A DNA stretch of 33,759 bases from Ardenticatenaceae bacterium (GCA_020634215.1 JACKCD010000061.1:1-33759); one strand, 5' to 3'; shown: positions 1-9,000, numbered from the stretch's first letter. Notes: a model not told the origin generated them from the sequence alone. Numbers and translations: made by a program.

Positions 1-252
1 ATGGGGGATGAGATTCGGATTACGGTGATTGCGACGGGGTTTGAGCATAGTTTGCCGATGATGCGGCAGATGACGCGGCCGCAGGGGCGGCAGGTTGCCA
101 GCCGGCCGCCTGTGCGGGAGTCGGTTGCTGTGTCGCCAGCAGCAACACGGCCCACTGCGCCGCCGGTGCGCCGTGACACGCCAGAACCCCCGGCGTATCG
201 GGTGAATGATTTGGATATTCCGGCGTTTTTGCGGAAGAAGCGGGGAGAGTGA
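1..252 (+). CDS. ftsZ: Cell division protein FtsZ, C-terminal end (5' part outside window)
   Basis: The first codons read GDEIRITVIATGF, the conserved strand near the end of the FtsZ GTPase/tubulin-like C-terminal domain. After it comes a Pro/Arg/Thr-rich unstructured linker and the terminal DLDIPAFLRKK peptide, which in FtsZ binds membrane anchors and regulators such as FtsA or SepF. FtsZ polymerises at mid-cell to form the cytokinetic ring. The ATG at position 1 is an internal Met: the GTP-binding domain is missing and must lie upstream of the window. Stop TGA is at 250-252. The gene is followed within 10 bp by a heptamer inverted repeat that could act as a transcription end. Confidence 0.9.
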   Translation: MGDEIRITVIATGFEHSLPMMRQMTRPQGRQVASRPPVRESVAVSPAATRPTAPPVRRDTPEPPAYRVNDLDIPAFLRKKRGE

Positions 253-261
253 GGGAAATTG

Positions 262-320
262 GGGGATTGGAGATTAGAGATTGGAGATTAACCGGTTTCC
301 AATCTCTAATCTCTAATTGT
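262..320. repeat. Inverted heptamer repeat (ATTGGAG/ATTAGAG family), possible convergent terminator
   Basis: Tandem 7-mers of the type ATTGGAG or ATTAGAG face their reverse complement across a short loop. Positions 272-284 pair with 299-311 in a perfect 13-bp stem, extendable by two or three pairs, with a 14-nt loop. The element lies between the convergent ends of ftsZ and the minus-strand gene at 324. The same heptamer occurs again inside the giant gene at 24430-24478, so this is a dispersed family rather than a local terminator only. Confidence 0.75.
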
Positions 321-323
321 GTT

Positions 324-875
324 TTAAAGGCTGGCGTGGTGCTGGCCTTTTTTGTTTTTGGTGTGGAAAACGGCCGTTATTCCCCCCAGCAGCAAAACAA
401 GGGCAATGGCAATGATGGTGAGGGTGTTGGCGGCGGGCTGGGCGGTGAGGGTTTGGAGATTAACGGCCGTTGGGCCAGTTTGAAACGTCCAATTGAACCC
501 CGTAAAATTATAACCACCTCCACAGTTATTCGCATCACTATCATTGAAGAACTGATATTCTACCGTTGCGCTTTGGAAGGGAGAAGATACGCCCCCAGAA
601 AATACATTACATTGCCAATCATAGGGACCAGTCCCACCAGCAAAGCTACACTCAGTTCGCACATAATTGCTAGGGTTTCCCTGAGGATGAACTTCAACAC
701 ATACAGATTCGCCAAAGCTTGTATCAGATTGAGCCGTAAAACGCCAACCTGGGGACAACCACGCTGGTTTATTACTCGGTGTGGTATTGCTCACAAAGGT
801 CGAGGCCGAAATTACTTTTGTCAAAATCATTAACGTTAGCATGACTATCACTGAAATAACCTTGGGCTTTTGCAT
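324..875 (-). CDS. Secreted protein with C-terminal membrane anchor, unknown function
   Basis: This 183-residue protein has an N-terminal signal peptide (Lys-positive start, then a hydrophobic stretch to about residue 25). Its Cys-containing extracellular part is rich in Asn, Ser, Thr and Gly. Near the C-terminus is a hydrophobic helix (roughly ANTLTIIAIALVLLLGG) followed by a basic tail (KNKKGQHH), which looks like a sorting or anchoring tail. The ATG at 873-875 is preferred because AGGAGG (complement of 883-888) sits 7 nt upstream; the ATG at 878 would be only 4 nt away. AACGGCCGTT occurs twice in it (369 and 462). I do not recognise a family. The signal peptide plus C-terminal anchor supports cell-surface location. 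Confidence 0.7.
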   Translation of the reverse strand: MQKPKVISVIVMLTLMILTKVISASTFVSNTTPSNKPAWLSPGWRFTAQSDTSFGESVCVEVHPQGNPSNYVRTECSFAGGTGPYDWQCNVFSGGVSSPFQSATVEYQFFNDSDANNCGGGYNFTGFNWTFQTGPTAVNLQTLTAQPAANTLTIIAIALVLLLGGITAVFHTKNKKGQHHASL

Positions 876-1045
876 CATCTCTCCTCCTTCTATGAAAACA
901 TGAGGTATATCTGTCCTTGTCATCAAGTGTCCCACCCACATTTTAGCAAAGCCTGTACGAAAAAAAGCGGAGTTTTCGTTATGGTTTGGTTATAGGGGGA
1001 AAACGGCCGTTAAAAAATTTTAAGGTTTTTCACTTTCCATTTCAC

Positions 1046-1074
1046 TTGTCAGAACAAACGTGCCATGCTATAAT
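1046..1074 (+). promoter_or_regulatory. Sigma-70 promoter of nrdR (extended -10)
   Basis: TTGTCA (1046-1051) and TATAAT (1069-1074) are separated by exactly 17 bp, and TG one base before the -10 makes it an extended -10. Transcription would start near 1081, giving a leader of about 120 nt that contains the NrdR boxes. This is the best promoter in the 876-1201 gap. The rest of that gap holds one AACGGCCGTT (1002-1011) and no gene I can support. Confidence 0.75.
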
Positions 1075-1085
1075 GCCACCCGTTA

Positions 1086-1132
1086 TGCCATATATGGGGG
1101 ATCAGCAGTATCATTACCCAACATATAGCACA
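1086..1132 (+). promoter_or_regulatory. Two candidate NrdR boxes 31 bp apart (autoregulation of nrdR)
   Basis: Box 1 is centred on the perfect palindrome CCATATATGG (1089-1098). Box 2 contains CAACATATAGCACA (around 1119-1132). Centre-to-centre spacing is 31 bp, the three-helical-turn spacing typical of paired NrdR boxes, and both carry the central ATATA/ATAT core of the NrdR consensus. They lie just downstream of the predicted start site, where a bound repressor would block transcription. Box 2 is the weaker match. Confidence 0.6.
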
Positions 1133-1201
1133 AAGAATTCAGGGAACACCTGTCTTGTCCTGTTGGTTGGGTGCATTCAGTGAGAGAAAGGGAAATTTAT
1201 T

Positions 1202-1651
1202 GTGAAATGTCCTTACTGTGGTCATGAAAAGACCCGCGTCATAGACACCAGTCACGATCTGCGCGGCGGCACGCGCCGCCGTCGCGTCTGTGACACTTGC
1301 GACCAACGTTTTAGCTCCTACGAACGGCCGATTTTATCCACCCCCCTCCTCATCAAGCGGGACAACACCCGTGAGGAATTTTCGCGGGAAAAATTGCTGG
1401 CCGGGCTGCGTGTGGCGTGCTACAAGCGCCCCATTGCCGCCGCCGACATTGAGCGCATTGTCGGCGAAGTGGAAGCTGAACTCCAGCAGCTTGGCCGCGC
1501 CGAAGTCAAAAGCCGCTTTGTGGGCGATCTCGTCATCAGCAAGCTGAAGGAGCTGGACGAGGTGGCCTATATTCGTTATGCCATCGTCTACCTGCGGCTC
1601 GACGATCTGGAATCTATTCGCGGCGAAATTGACCATTTGTTGAGCGAGTAA
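1202..1651 (+). CDS. nrdR: Transcriptional repressor NrdR
   Basis: This 149-residue protein is the usual NrdR length. An N-terminal zinc ribbon has C3-x-x-C6 and C30-x-x-C33 with the basic RRRR stretch that reads DNA. An ATP-cone domain (about residues 49-139, beginning LIKRDNTREEFSREKL) senses ATP/dATP. NrdR represses ribonucleotide reductase genes when dATP is high. The start is GTG at 1202, preceded by a purine-rich AGAAAGGGA; no better ATG keeps the first zinc cysteines. Its target, the class II reductase gene nrdJ, lies 176 bp downstream on the same strand, probably in the same transcription unit. No clear NrdR box is visible in the 176-bp gap, so control of nrdJ may act through the promoter upstream of nrdR. 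Confidence 0.97.
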   Translation: MKCPYCGHEKTRVIDTSHDLRGGTRRRRVCDTCDQRFSSYERPILSTPLLIKRDNTREEFSREKLLAGLRVACYKRPIAAADIERIVGEVEAELQQLGRAEVKSRFVGDLVISKLKELDEVAYIRYAIVYLRLDDLESIRGEIDHLLSE

Positions 1652-1827
1652 TGTTAATGGGCTGTATTGGTTAGCAAAACCCAGGTGTAGTGGCAAGCAA
1701 AAGCATCCACCGTTCCCGCTGCAAGCCCAAATTCACAAGCCAACAACTTTATTTCAAAAACTCAGGCCACCTTCTGGTTGGTCTTGGTTTGTTTTGCATG
1801 TTTTACTGTTTGTAAAGGAGAGTCCCT

Positions 1828-4800
1828 ATGTCTGATCAGCAAAATTCAGGTGTAACCATCTTGCAAAAACCGCAAAAAAGTGGCAACGGCCGTAATGGTA
1901 AGAGCAACCTCACCGCCGATAGCATCTATTTCCGCGTCAAAATGCCGGAAAGCATTATCAAGCGGGACGGGCGCATTGTGCCATTTAACATGGAACTCAT
2001 TGAAAAGGCACTGCTAAAATGTTATGCCAGTCTGCCAACGGAGCCGCAAACGCCCGCCAGCGAAATTGCCCACCGCGTCGTCAACGTCGTCGCCGCCAAA
2101 TACGATCTCCCCACTGTGGAAGGGGTTCAAGACATTGTGGAGATGGTGTTGCAGGCGGCCGGTGAGTATGAGGCGGCTAAACATTACATTCTCTACCGCG
2201 CCGAACACGCCAAAATGCGCGTGCTGCGCCCCATTCCCGATGAGGTGCGCGAGGCGTTTGCGGCTTCGGACAAATATTTCCCCACACAGCTACAAAAATT
2301 CCAATTTTATGACAAGTATTCCCGCTTCAATTATGACGGGGGACGGCGGGAAACATGGATCGAGACGGTGAATCGGGCGGTGGATTATTTGCGGGAGTTG
2401 TCAGAGGATCGGTTGGAAACGGCCGTTTATGAACGCATCCACCAAGGCATCCTCAATATGAAAGCCATGCCCTCCATGCGGCTGCTGGCAATGGCCGGCC
2501 CTGCCGCTCGTCGCAACAACATCGCCGTCTACAACTGCTCCTACATGCCGGTCAACAGCCTCGATTCATTTGTTGAAGCACTTATTATTTCTATGAGCGG
2601 CTGCGGCGTTGGCTTCTCCGTTGAACGCCGCTACGTAGAGCAGTTTCCCCGCATCACTCGACAAAAAGGCAACCCACCCACCACCTTTGTCGTCCCCGAC
2701 TCCTCTGAAGGGTGGGCGCAGGCTGTTCGCGCTGGCCTGACAGCTTGGTTCAACGGCGAGGACGTAGCGTTTGATTACAGCGAAGTACGGCCGGCTGGTG
2801 CTCCCCTGCAAATCAAAGGAGGCCGTGCCTCTGGCCCCGAACCGCTGCGGAAAATGCTCGACTTTGCCCGCACCCGCATTTTGGCGCGGCAAGGCGGCTT
2901 CCTGCGTCCACTTGATGCCCATGACATCATGTGTTCCGTTGGCGATGCCGCCGTTTCCGGGGGCGTGCGCAGGACAGCAATGATATCGCTCTTTGATTAT
3001 GACGATTTGGAAATGCGCCACTGCAAAGATGGCGACTTTTGGCACAATAACAGCCAGCGGTGGAATGCCAATAATTCGGCTGTGTGGCCGGAACGGGAGC
3101 TAACCCAAACCGAAGTCACCCGCTTTGTCCTCGACATGGTGGAATCGGGGCGGGGCGAACCCGGCATCTTCAACCGCCGCGCCGCCGTAGACAACCGCCC
3201 CGCCCGCCGCGCCGCCGCCGAATTTGGCACCAACCCCTGCGTCACGGGTGACGTGCTGGTGGCAGTTGCTGATGGGCGCGGCCACGTTCCTATTGCTCAA
3301 CTGGCAGCAGAGGGCAAGGATGTTCCTGTTTATTGCCTGGACAATCGGGGCAAGGTTGCGGTGCGCTGGCTGCGCCATCCTCGCGTTACGGGGCATCAGC
3401 AGCCCATTTTCAAAGTCAAGCTTGATGATGGCTCGGCCATTACCGTGACGGGCAATCACAAATTCCGCCTAAAAACGGGTGAATATGTGGCGGCAGAAAA
3501 TTTACAGCCGGGCGATAGTCTGCATGTTATGACCCGCTACAAGGCATCTATCAAGGATATTTTTGTGGAGGCCAATGCTCGTTCGCAGGATTATGTGTGG
3601 GTCAACAACGGCCAGCGGCAAAACGAGGCTGAACATCGGCTTGTCGCCGCTTTCCACCATGATACTGAGATTCCGAGTGGCTACGTGGTGCACCATAAGG
3701 ATTTTGATGCCAGCAACAATGCGCCTAACAATTTGGAAATCTTGCCAAAAGAAACCCACGACATGCTGCATGGTGCAACGATGCGTGGTGAAAACAATCC
3801 AATGGTACGCGCCGCCACTGAGTGGAGTGAGGAACAGTGGGCATCGTATAAGCAAAATATGTCTATGGCGGTGAGTGGGGTGAAAAACGGCCGTTATTTC
3901 GGCATCACCCATCAGCAACTCAAACAACATGCCCTCACCCTCACCCAACAACTCGGTCGCCGCTTCTCCCAAAAAGATTGGCAGCAATATGCCCAGGCCA
4001 ACGGGCTGCCGCAAACCTTCAGCCAATGGCGGAAGGCTCACCTAGGCGGCATCATTGGTTTAGCAAAATGGGCGGCTCTAGAAAGTGGATTTGACCACAT
4101 TGAGGCCGATCCTCGTGTGGTGCAAACATACCACAACTACAGCGAACAGGGTTATGACTGCGAAATCATTGATGGGCAGCTATACCTAAACAAGCAGTGT
4201 GAGGTATGTGGCAACTCCTTCCTGGTCAGCAGAAGCCAGCGCGAAACCGGCGTTTGCAGCCGTAGCTGCGCCTCAACCCAACAGTGGTCCCGCAGCCGTG
4301 ATCAGCAGCTTGCGGCCATCCATAACGCACACGCTAACCGCAAAGAAGGCGTGCAGCAAGCACAGCTACAGGTTTATACCCAGCTTCAGTTTAAGCTTGG
4401 CCGCTCACCTTTGAAGGTAGAATGGGCAACAGCTTGCAAAGAGCAAGCCATTAGCCCCGAAATTTCCCGCGTTAGTTCCCCCTTCCGTAGCTATGCTGAT
4501 TTGCAAGAAGCCGCCACCATGTACAACCATCGCGTCGTTTCCGTTACGTTTGCTGGTTATGAGGATGTCTACAACGGCACCGTTGATGAATTCCACAATT
4601 TCTTTGTAGGTGGCTGGGAGGGCACAACGGCCAACGGCAAAGAAAAATGGACATACCTCAACAATTTGCAGTGCGGCGAGATTTTGCTGCGCCCTATGCA
4701 GTTCTGCAACCTCACCAGTGCGGTGGCTCGTGCCGATGACGATTATGAAAGCCTGAAAGACAAGGTGGAAATGGCAACCATTATCGGCACCATCCAATCC

Positions 4801-5583
4801 ATGGCAACCCACTTCCCCGGGCTGCGTGAGGAGTGGCGGCAAAATTGTAGGCAAGAGCGGCTGTTGGGGGTTGACCTGAACGGCCAGATGGACAGCCCGG
4901 TGGCGCAAGACCCGGAAGTGCAAAAGCGGCTGCAGGAGGTGGCGGTGGAAACCAACCGACATTATGCCCAACTGCTGGGGATTAATCAGTCGGCGGCGGT
5001 GACTTGCGTCAAGCCATCGGGCAACTCGTCGCAACTGCTGAACTCATCTTCGGGGCTGCACGCCCGCTGGTCGCCCTACTACATCCGCAATGTGCGCGTG
5101 GGAACCCACACGCCGGTCTTTAAGGTGCTGCGGGATGCCGGTGTGCCGATGGATCCGGAGAATGGGCAAACGCGGGAGAGTGCGAATACGTGGGTGGTTC
5201 ATTTTCCGGTGAAGGCCCCGGAAACGGCCGTTACGCGCAACCAACGCACCGCCCTGGAGCAATGCGACTTCTGGCTGCAAAACAAAATCAACTACACCGA
5301 ACACAACCCCAGCGTCACCATCACCTACCAACCAAACGAAGTCCTTGACATCATCCACTGGGTTTGGCAGCACCAAGACAAAATCGGCGGCATGGCCTTC
5401 CTGCCCGCCTTCGATGCCCAATATGACCAAATGCCCTATGTAGACATTCACCGCGAAGAGTATGAAAGGTTAGCCTCACAATTCCCTGAAATTGACTTCT
5501 CCAAGATTTACCGCTACGAAGAAGAGGATTTAACAACAGCGGCTCAGGAGTTAGCTTGCCTGGCTGGCTCTTGCGACATCTAA
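1828..5583 (+). CDS. nrdJ: Adenosylcobalamin-dependent (class II) ribonucleotide reductase NrdJ with an intein
   Basis: The enzyme reduces ribonucleotides to deoxyribonucleotides using a B12-generated thiyl radical. The precursor has 1,251 residues; without the intein (471-948) the enzyme has 773. An N-terminal ATP-cone (about 42-128, IIKRDGRIVPF) gives allosteric control. The catalytic set matches the Lactobacillus leichmannii monomeric type: redox Cys C237 (YNCSY); N469-P-C949-G-E951 with C949 as thiyl Cys and E951; second redox Cys C960, 11 residues on, as in C408/C419; and a C-terminal shuttle pair C1244/C1249. A monomeric triphosphate-reductase-like enzyme is therefore likely. AAGGAG about 7 nt before ATG supports the start. 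The gene follows nrdR and is closed by a terminator at 5603-5643. Without splicing the active site stays split, so activity depends on the intein. AACGGCCGTT occurs at 2418, 3886 and 5223. Confidence 0.96.
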   Translation: MSDQQNSGVTILQKPQKSGNGRNGKSNLTADSIYFRVKMPESIIKRDGRIVPFNMELIEKALLKCYASLPTEPQTPASEIAHRVVNVVAAKYDLPTVEGVQDIVEMVLQAAGEYEAAKHYILYRAEHAKMRVLRPIPDEVREAFAASDKYFPTQLQKFQFYDKYSRFNYDGGRRETWIETVNRAVDYLRELSEDRLETAVYERIHQGILNMKAMPSMRLLAMAGPAARRNNIAVYNCSYMPVNSLDSFVEALIISMSGCGVGFSVERRYVEQFPRITRQKGNPPTTFVVPDSSEGWAQAVRAGLTAWFNGEDVAFDYSEVRPAGAPLQIKGGRASGPEPLRKMLDFARTRILARQGGFLRPLDAHDIMCSVGDAAVSGGVRRTAMISLFDYDDLEMRHCKDGDFWHNNSQRWNANNSAVWPERELTQTEVTRFVLDMVESGRGEPGIFNRRAAVDNRPARRAAAEFGTNPCVTGDVLVAVADGRGHVPIAQLAAEGKDVPVYCLDNRGKVAVRWLRHPRVTGHQQPIFKVKLDDGSAITVTGNHKFRLKTGEYVAAENLQPGDSLHVMTRYKASIKDIFVEANARSQDYVWVNNGQRQNEAEHRLVAAFHHDTEIPSGYVVHHKDFDASNNAPNNLEILPKETHDMLHGATMRGENNPMVRAATEWSEEQWASYKQNMSMAVSGVKNGRYFGITHQQLKQHALTLTQQLGRRFSQKDWQQYAQANGLPQTFSQWRKAHLGGIIGLAKWAALESGFDHIEADPRVVQTYHNYSEQGYDCEIIDGQLYLNKQCEVCGNSFLVSRSQRETGVCSRSCASTQQWSRSRDQQLAAIHNAHANRKEGVQQAQLQVYTQLQFKLGRSPLKVEWATACKEQAISPEISRVSSPFRSYADLQEAATMYNHRVVSVTFAGYEDVYNGTVDEFHNFFVGGWEGTTANGKEKWTYLNNLQCGEILLRPMQFCNLTSAVARADDDYESLKDKVEMATIIGTIQSMATHFPGLREEWRQNCRQERLLGVDLNGQMDSPVAQDPEVQKRLQEVAVETNRHYAQLLGINQSAAVTCVKPSGNSSQLLNSSSGLHARWSPYYIRNVRVGTHTPVFKVLRDAGVPMDPENGQTRESANTWVVHFPVKAPETAVTRNQRTALEQCDFWLQNKINYTEHNPSVTITYQPNEVLDIIHWVWQHQDKIGGMAFLPAFDAQYDQMPYVDIHREEYERLASQFPEIDFSKIYRYEEEDLTTAAQELACLAGSCDI
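3238..4671 (+). other. Intein with HNH homing endonuclease, inserted at the thiyl-radical Cys of NrdJ
   Basis: The 478-residue intein occupies residues 471-948. It starts with C471 (CVTGDVLV, splicing block A), has T541-x-x-H544 (block B, VTGNHKF) and a block F-like VDEFHNFFVGG near 920. It ends NNLQ directly before the extein Cys C949, which serves both as +1 nucleophile and as the enzyme's radical Cys. The C-terminal residue is Gln rather than the usual Asn, with Leu in place of the penultimate His. The centre holds an HNH nuclease: YVVHHKDFD with H622/H623, N634/N635 and H644. After it comes a CxxC...CxxxC zinc-binding segment (CEVCGNSF...CSRSC). One AACGGCCGTT copy (3886-3895) lies inside. 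Boundaries are set by the conserved extein motif TNP-CGE. Confidence 0.93.
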
Positions 5584-5602
5584 TTCAAACTAAAAAGCAA
5601 AC

Positions 5603-5643
5603 AAAAGCGCACGCCATGAATAAGAACACGGCGTGCGCTTTTT
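5603..5643 (+). terminator. Rho-independent terminator after nrdJ
   Basis: A perfect 13-bp stem, AAAAGCGCACGCC (5603-5615) with GGCGTGCGCTTTT (5630-5642), has a 14-nt loop and runs into a T-run. It lies about 20 bp past the nrdJ stop. Confidence 0.88.
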
Positions 5644-5743
5644 GCAGGTGGTCTTTTGGGGCGGAAAACGGCCGTTTTTACAAACGTTGCGCTACAAAAC
5701 GACAAAGCAACAAAGCAATCATCATTTGCTTTTATTAAAGCCC

Positions 5744-5772
5744 GGTTATAAAATAGTTATAAATTGGTTATA
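5744..5772 (+). promoter_or_regulatory. Three heptamer direct repeats at 11-bp period (Pho/OmpR-type box candidate)
   Basis: GGTTATA (5744-5750), AGTTATA (5755-5761) and GGTTATA (5766-5772) are separated by the 4-nt AT-rich spacers AAAT and AATT, giving an exact 11-bp period. This 7+4 design is how OmpR/PhoB-family response regulators recognise DNA (the Pho box is two heptamers with a 4-nt A/T spacer). A weak -10-like AAATAA follows about 10 bp downstream, as expected when such a box replaces the -35 element. It sits 67 bp before the start of the small peptide gene at 5840, the only plus-strand gene it could control. Confidence 0.5.
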
Positions 5773-5839
5773 GACAGCAGCAAATAAGTGTCGTAAAGAG
5801 TTGTCTCCTCCATAAAAAGAGAAAGAGCAAGGAAGCAAT

Positions 5840-6019
5840 ATGAAAAAGCTAGCATCAGAACGAAAAAACAAAAACACCAACACGCCTAAACAGCGCGTAG
5901 CCTACGTCACACCAGCCGTCATCTACGAGGGTCAAATCACAGCGCGTGCCGGGAGCGTCCAAGGTGATACACCCGATGGTGGGGCTGTTGATCCAACTGA
6001 TTTATTTGGCAACAATTAA
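5840..6019 (+). CDS. Small RiPP-precursor-like peptide (lasso-leader-like motif), 59 residues
   Basis: The ATG at 5840 is preceded by AAGGAAG 3 nt upstream, and the reading frame gives 59 residues to TAA at 6017-6019. The first 20 residues are very basic (Lys, Arg, Asn). Next comes Y22-VT-P25-AVIYE-G31-QITARAG38, close to the YxxPxxxxxG motif that the RiPP recognition element binds in lasso-peptide leaders. The C-terminal part (G38 to N59) is Gly/Asp/Pro-rich and hydrophilic, ending DPTDLFGNN. If it is a lasso core, G38 could be linked to D46 in a nine-residue ring, but this is speculation. No maturation enzymes (B1/B2/C) or transporter are in the window, so it would be an orphan precursor. 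It has its own promoter region and terminator. It could instead be a small conserved protein of another kind. Confidence 0.6.
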   Translation: MKKLASERKNKNTNTPKQRVAYVTPAVIYEGQITARAGSVQGDTPDGGAVDPTDLFGNN

Positions 6020-6026
6020 GAAGTAG

Positions 6027-6056
6027 TGGAAAGCTCAGGTTTCGCTGAACTTTCCA
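6027..6056. terminator. Stem-loop between convergent genes, probable bidirectional terminator
   Basis: TGGAAAGCTCAG (6027-6038) pairs with CTGAACTTTCCA (6045-6056) with one mismatch and a 6-nt loop. It begins 8 bp after the small peptide stop and ends 13 bp before the stop of the minus-strand gene at 6069. The flanking T-run is short, so efficiency is uncertain. Confidence 0.6.
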
Positions 6057-6068
6057 CTTTAGAGCTTC

Positions 6069-9000
6069 TCAGGGAAGCGCATTGGGGTTGGGAAACGGCC
6101 AGTCGCGGAAATCGGTCGCGCAGTTGTCGGCATCACGCCAATAGGGGAAGCGTTCCAGGCTGTGGTTGCTGGCGGTAACGGCCGGGCAAGGAACCGCACC
6201 AGGGAAAGTACTCGTGCCATAGGTCAGCAAATCTACAATTTGGTCAGCAGGGTTACGCAAAATCACCTCATCGCCGGCATTGCCCAACTGCAAGAAGGTG
6301 GCTGTGTCGCCCCATGATTGATCGTCAATGAGGTTAGCAACGGCCGTTTCTGTCTCCAAAATCTCAAAATCCGGCCAGACCCCATACTCCGCAAAAAACG
6401 CCGTGGCACTGGTTGCCACCACCAGCGTCGCCTGCGGTTCCAAAATTGTCCCCACCGGGAAGCGGCGCACATCTTCAAAATCATCCCGGTTCACCGCATC
6501 CCCCAGACTGTAGCCACTGATGTCAATAGGAAAACCAGTCGGGTTTACCAGTTCCACAAACTCAGCGTCATCCACCCCCGACGGGTTGTATAAAACCTCG
6601 CTAATCAGCACGTGCTGCGCCCGCCCGCGATAGCCGTGGCGAACAACGGGCAAATAGGCGCGGGACGGCCAATCGCGGTTAAACATCTCCGCCAGCAGCG
6701 TATAGGCCTCATTGGACTGCACCTGGAGTGCCAGTTCCCGATTTCCCTTGCTGGCCTGCTCGGTGCCGTTGATGCTGCCCACGTGGACATAACCACGCCC
6801 GTTTAGCTGCACCAGCACCATCTTGTTGTGAATCCCCAGCCCAGTGGGGTTGCCCACGCGGCAATCCACATCAAGCTGCTCCTGCCGCGCCGTCGCCAGC
6901 GCATAAGCGCAGGTAGCGGCATTGCTCACCGGGGCGGTGGGGTCATCAAAGTAGCTGTCGAACAGCAGCCGCACCGTCGCCCCGCGCCGCGCCGCCGCCA
7001 GATATGCCTCCAGCCGCAGGTTGGGGTCATCGGTGGGGTTGCTGCTGCTGCGCCCCCAAAACGGCCGTTCTGACAACTGCTGCACCAGCACCACATCCCC
7101 CGCCCCGGCGCGCCCCACCAGCCCCAGCAACCCATCCAACGAGCGCAAGCTGTTGTCGGGCGACTGCACCAGTTCAAAGGCAAAGGTGCCGTGCAGCGTC
7201 AGCGGCGTTGGGTAACGCACCGGGTAATCTACCCCACCCGTCATCGTGATCGGCACCACGTAGGCTGGCGGTGCGCCATACTTGGGATGGCTAGCCTGCC
7301 AGCGGAACAGGTCATGGTGGTTAGCCGGGTCAAGGTCACGGGCAAAGAGTGTTTGCAGGTGTGCCACCACCGTTGGCGCATCGGTGAGCAACACCACACC
7401 GCGATGCCCAAGCGTGCCATCGCTTTTGTCGTCATCGGGGAAGCTGCGCGGGCTAAAGTTTTCGCTGCTTACCACCCCGATTTTGCCATCAATAATCATG
7501 TATTTGGCGTGGTAGAAGCGGTAGCGATCCTGAATGTCAATGGCATCGTCGCGGATCATAAACCAGCACGCGCCCCCGGCCGCCTCCAACTGCTGGCAAA
7601 CATATTTTTCCTGGTCATCCATCCCACCCACTGGCTCTCCTTCCAGCAGCACCGTCACCGCCACCCCACGCTGGCTGGCGGCCATAAGCTGCTGCGCCAG
7701 CGGCCAATTGTCAAAGGTGAGGGCGGCCATTTGGATGGTGTGGTTGGCAGACTGGATGTGCTGGGCAAGGGTGGCGAAGGCGTTATCGGGGGCTTGGGCA
7801 ATGGTCAGAACGGCCGTTTCCGTCACCGCCACCGTGTGAAAAAAGGCATCAAAATCCCAGCCAGGGTAGCGCACTTTACGGCCGTTTATCGGGTCACTCC
7901 CCTCCTGCGCCCAATCCACCGCCGTGTTGCTGTCAGGCAGCGGCAGCCCCGTCGCCTGGTCGCGTTTGCGGTACAAAATTTGCCCCTCGCTGGTAAAGAC
8001 ATTGGGCACCGTGTACGGCTGCAATGCCGCTCCCTGCCAGTTGGCCGGGTCGCCGCTGCCCGTGCCATAGGCCAGCCAATCCACCACCGCGCCCGTTACA
8101 TCCAGCAGCACGACCTCGTCGCCGCCGTTAGCAAAGCCAGGCCAGCTTCCACCCAGGTTGGGGATGTTGGGACTGCTGTCGCTGTGTTCAAAGTCGGGCG
8201 GGAAGCCAAACTGCCGGGTAAAGGCAGAGCCATCTCGCGCCAGCCACACCGTTTGCCCCGGCTGAAGCTGCGCCCCAACGGGCAAAACGGCCGTTCCGCT
8301 GCCGCCATCCCCCACCTTCCAGCCAGCCACGTCAACGGCCGTTTCTCCCCCATGCCACAGCGCCACCGCCTCATCTAAATCATTTGGCTCATAGCCATCC
8401 ACATAGACGGCATCAATCAGAACGGTGGTGGGCAGAGAAACGGCCGTTTGCGCCACGACACTGTTATTCGCCAGCGTCACCTCCGCCGCCGTTGTCGCCG
8501 CCGCCAACTGGTTGCTCACCGTTCCAATGGCCGTTGTCGCCAGGGTGGTAGTCAGAACAAAGGAAACGGTGCTGCCAGCAGCCAGGTCACCCAGTTCCCA
8601 CACCAGCGTTTGGGCATTGGGATGCTGGGCACTCAACCCACTGCTGTCGGCAATGTAGGTGAGTTCAAGGGGCAAGGTGTCGGTGAGACGAACGGCCGTT
8701 GCCACCTCATCCCCCACATTTTGCACCCGCAGTTGGTAGACAACCGTTGCTCCCGGCGGGGCAGAAGCCGGACCGCTTTTGCTTACGGTCACATCTACGC
8801 CGCTTACACCGCCGCACAGGCCATCTACCCAGGCGGTATTGCTGCCACCGTTGCCCGTGCCAGGGGTGGTGTCGGTAGCGGGGATGATTTGCCATTGAGC
8901 GGCGTCGGGAAGGGAAACGGCCGTTTCGCCTATAAACGCCACCCCCTGCTGTGCCGCCGGGTGCAGCCCTGGTGCTTGGGTAAAATCGTGAACGGTTGCG

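Noticed and set aside
249..833. Plus-strand ORF after ftsZ
   Set aside because: It runs through the heptamer inverted repeat and is antisense to a gene with signal peptide, anchor and good ribosome-binding site.
1652..1827. NrdR boxes or a separate promoter before nrdJ
   Set aside because: No ATATA-type palindrome pair and no acceptable -35/-10 pair were found in this gap.
7191..8378. Long plus-strand ORF of 395 residues
   Set aside because: It is antisense to the clearly domain-bearing PLD/lamin-tail gene; it has no recognisable domain and arises from GC-biased codon positions.
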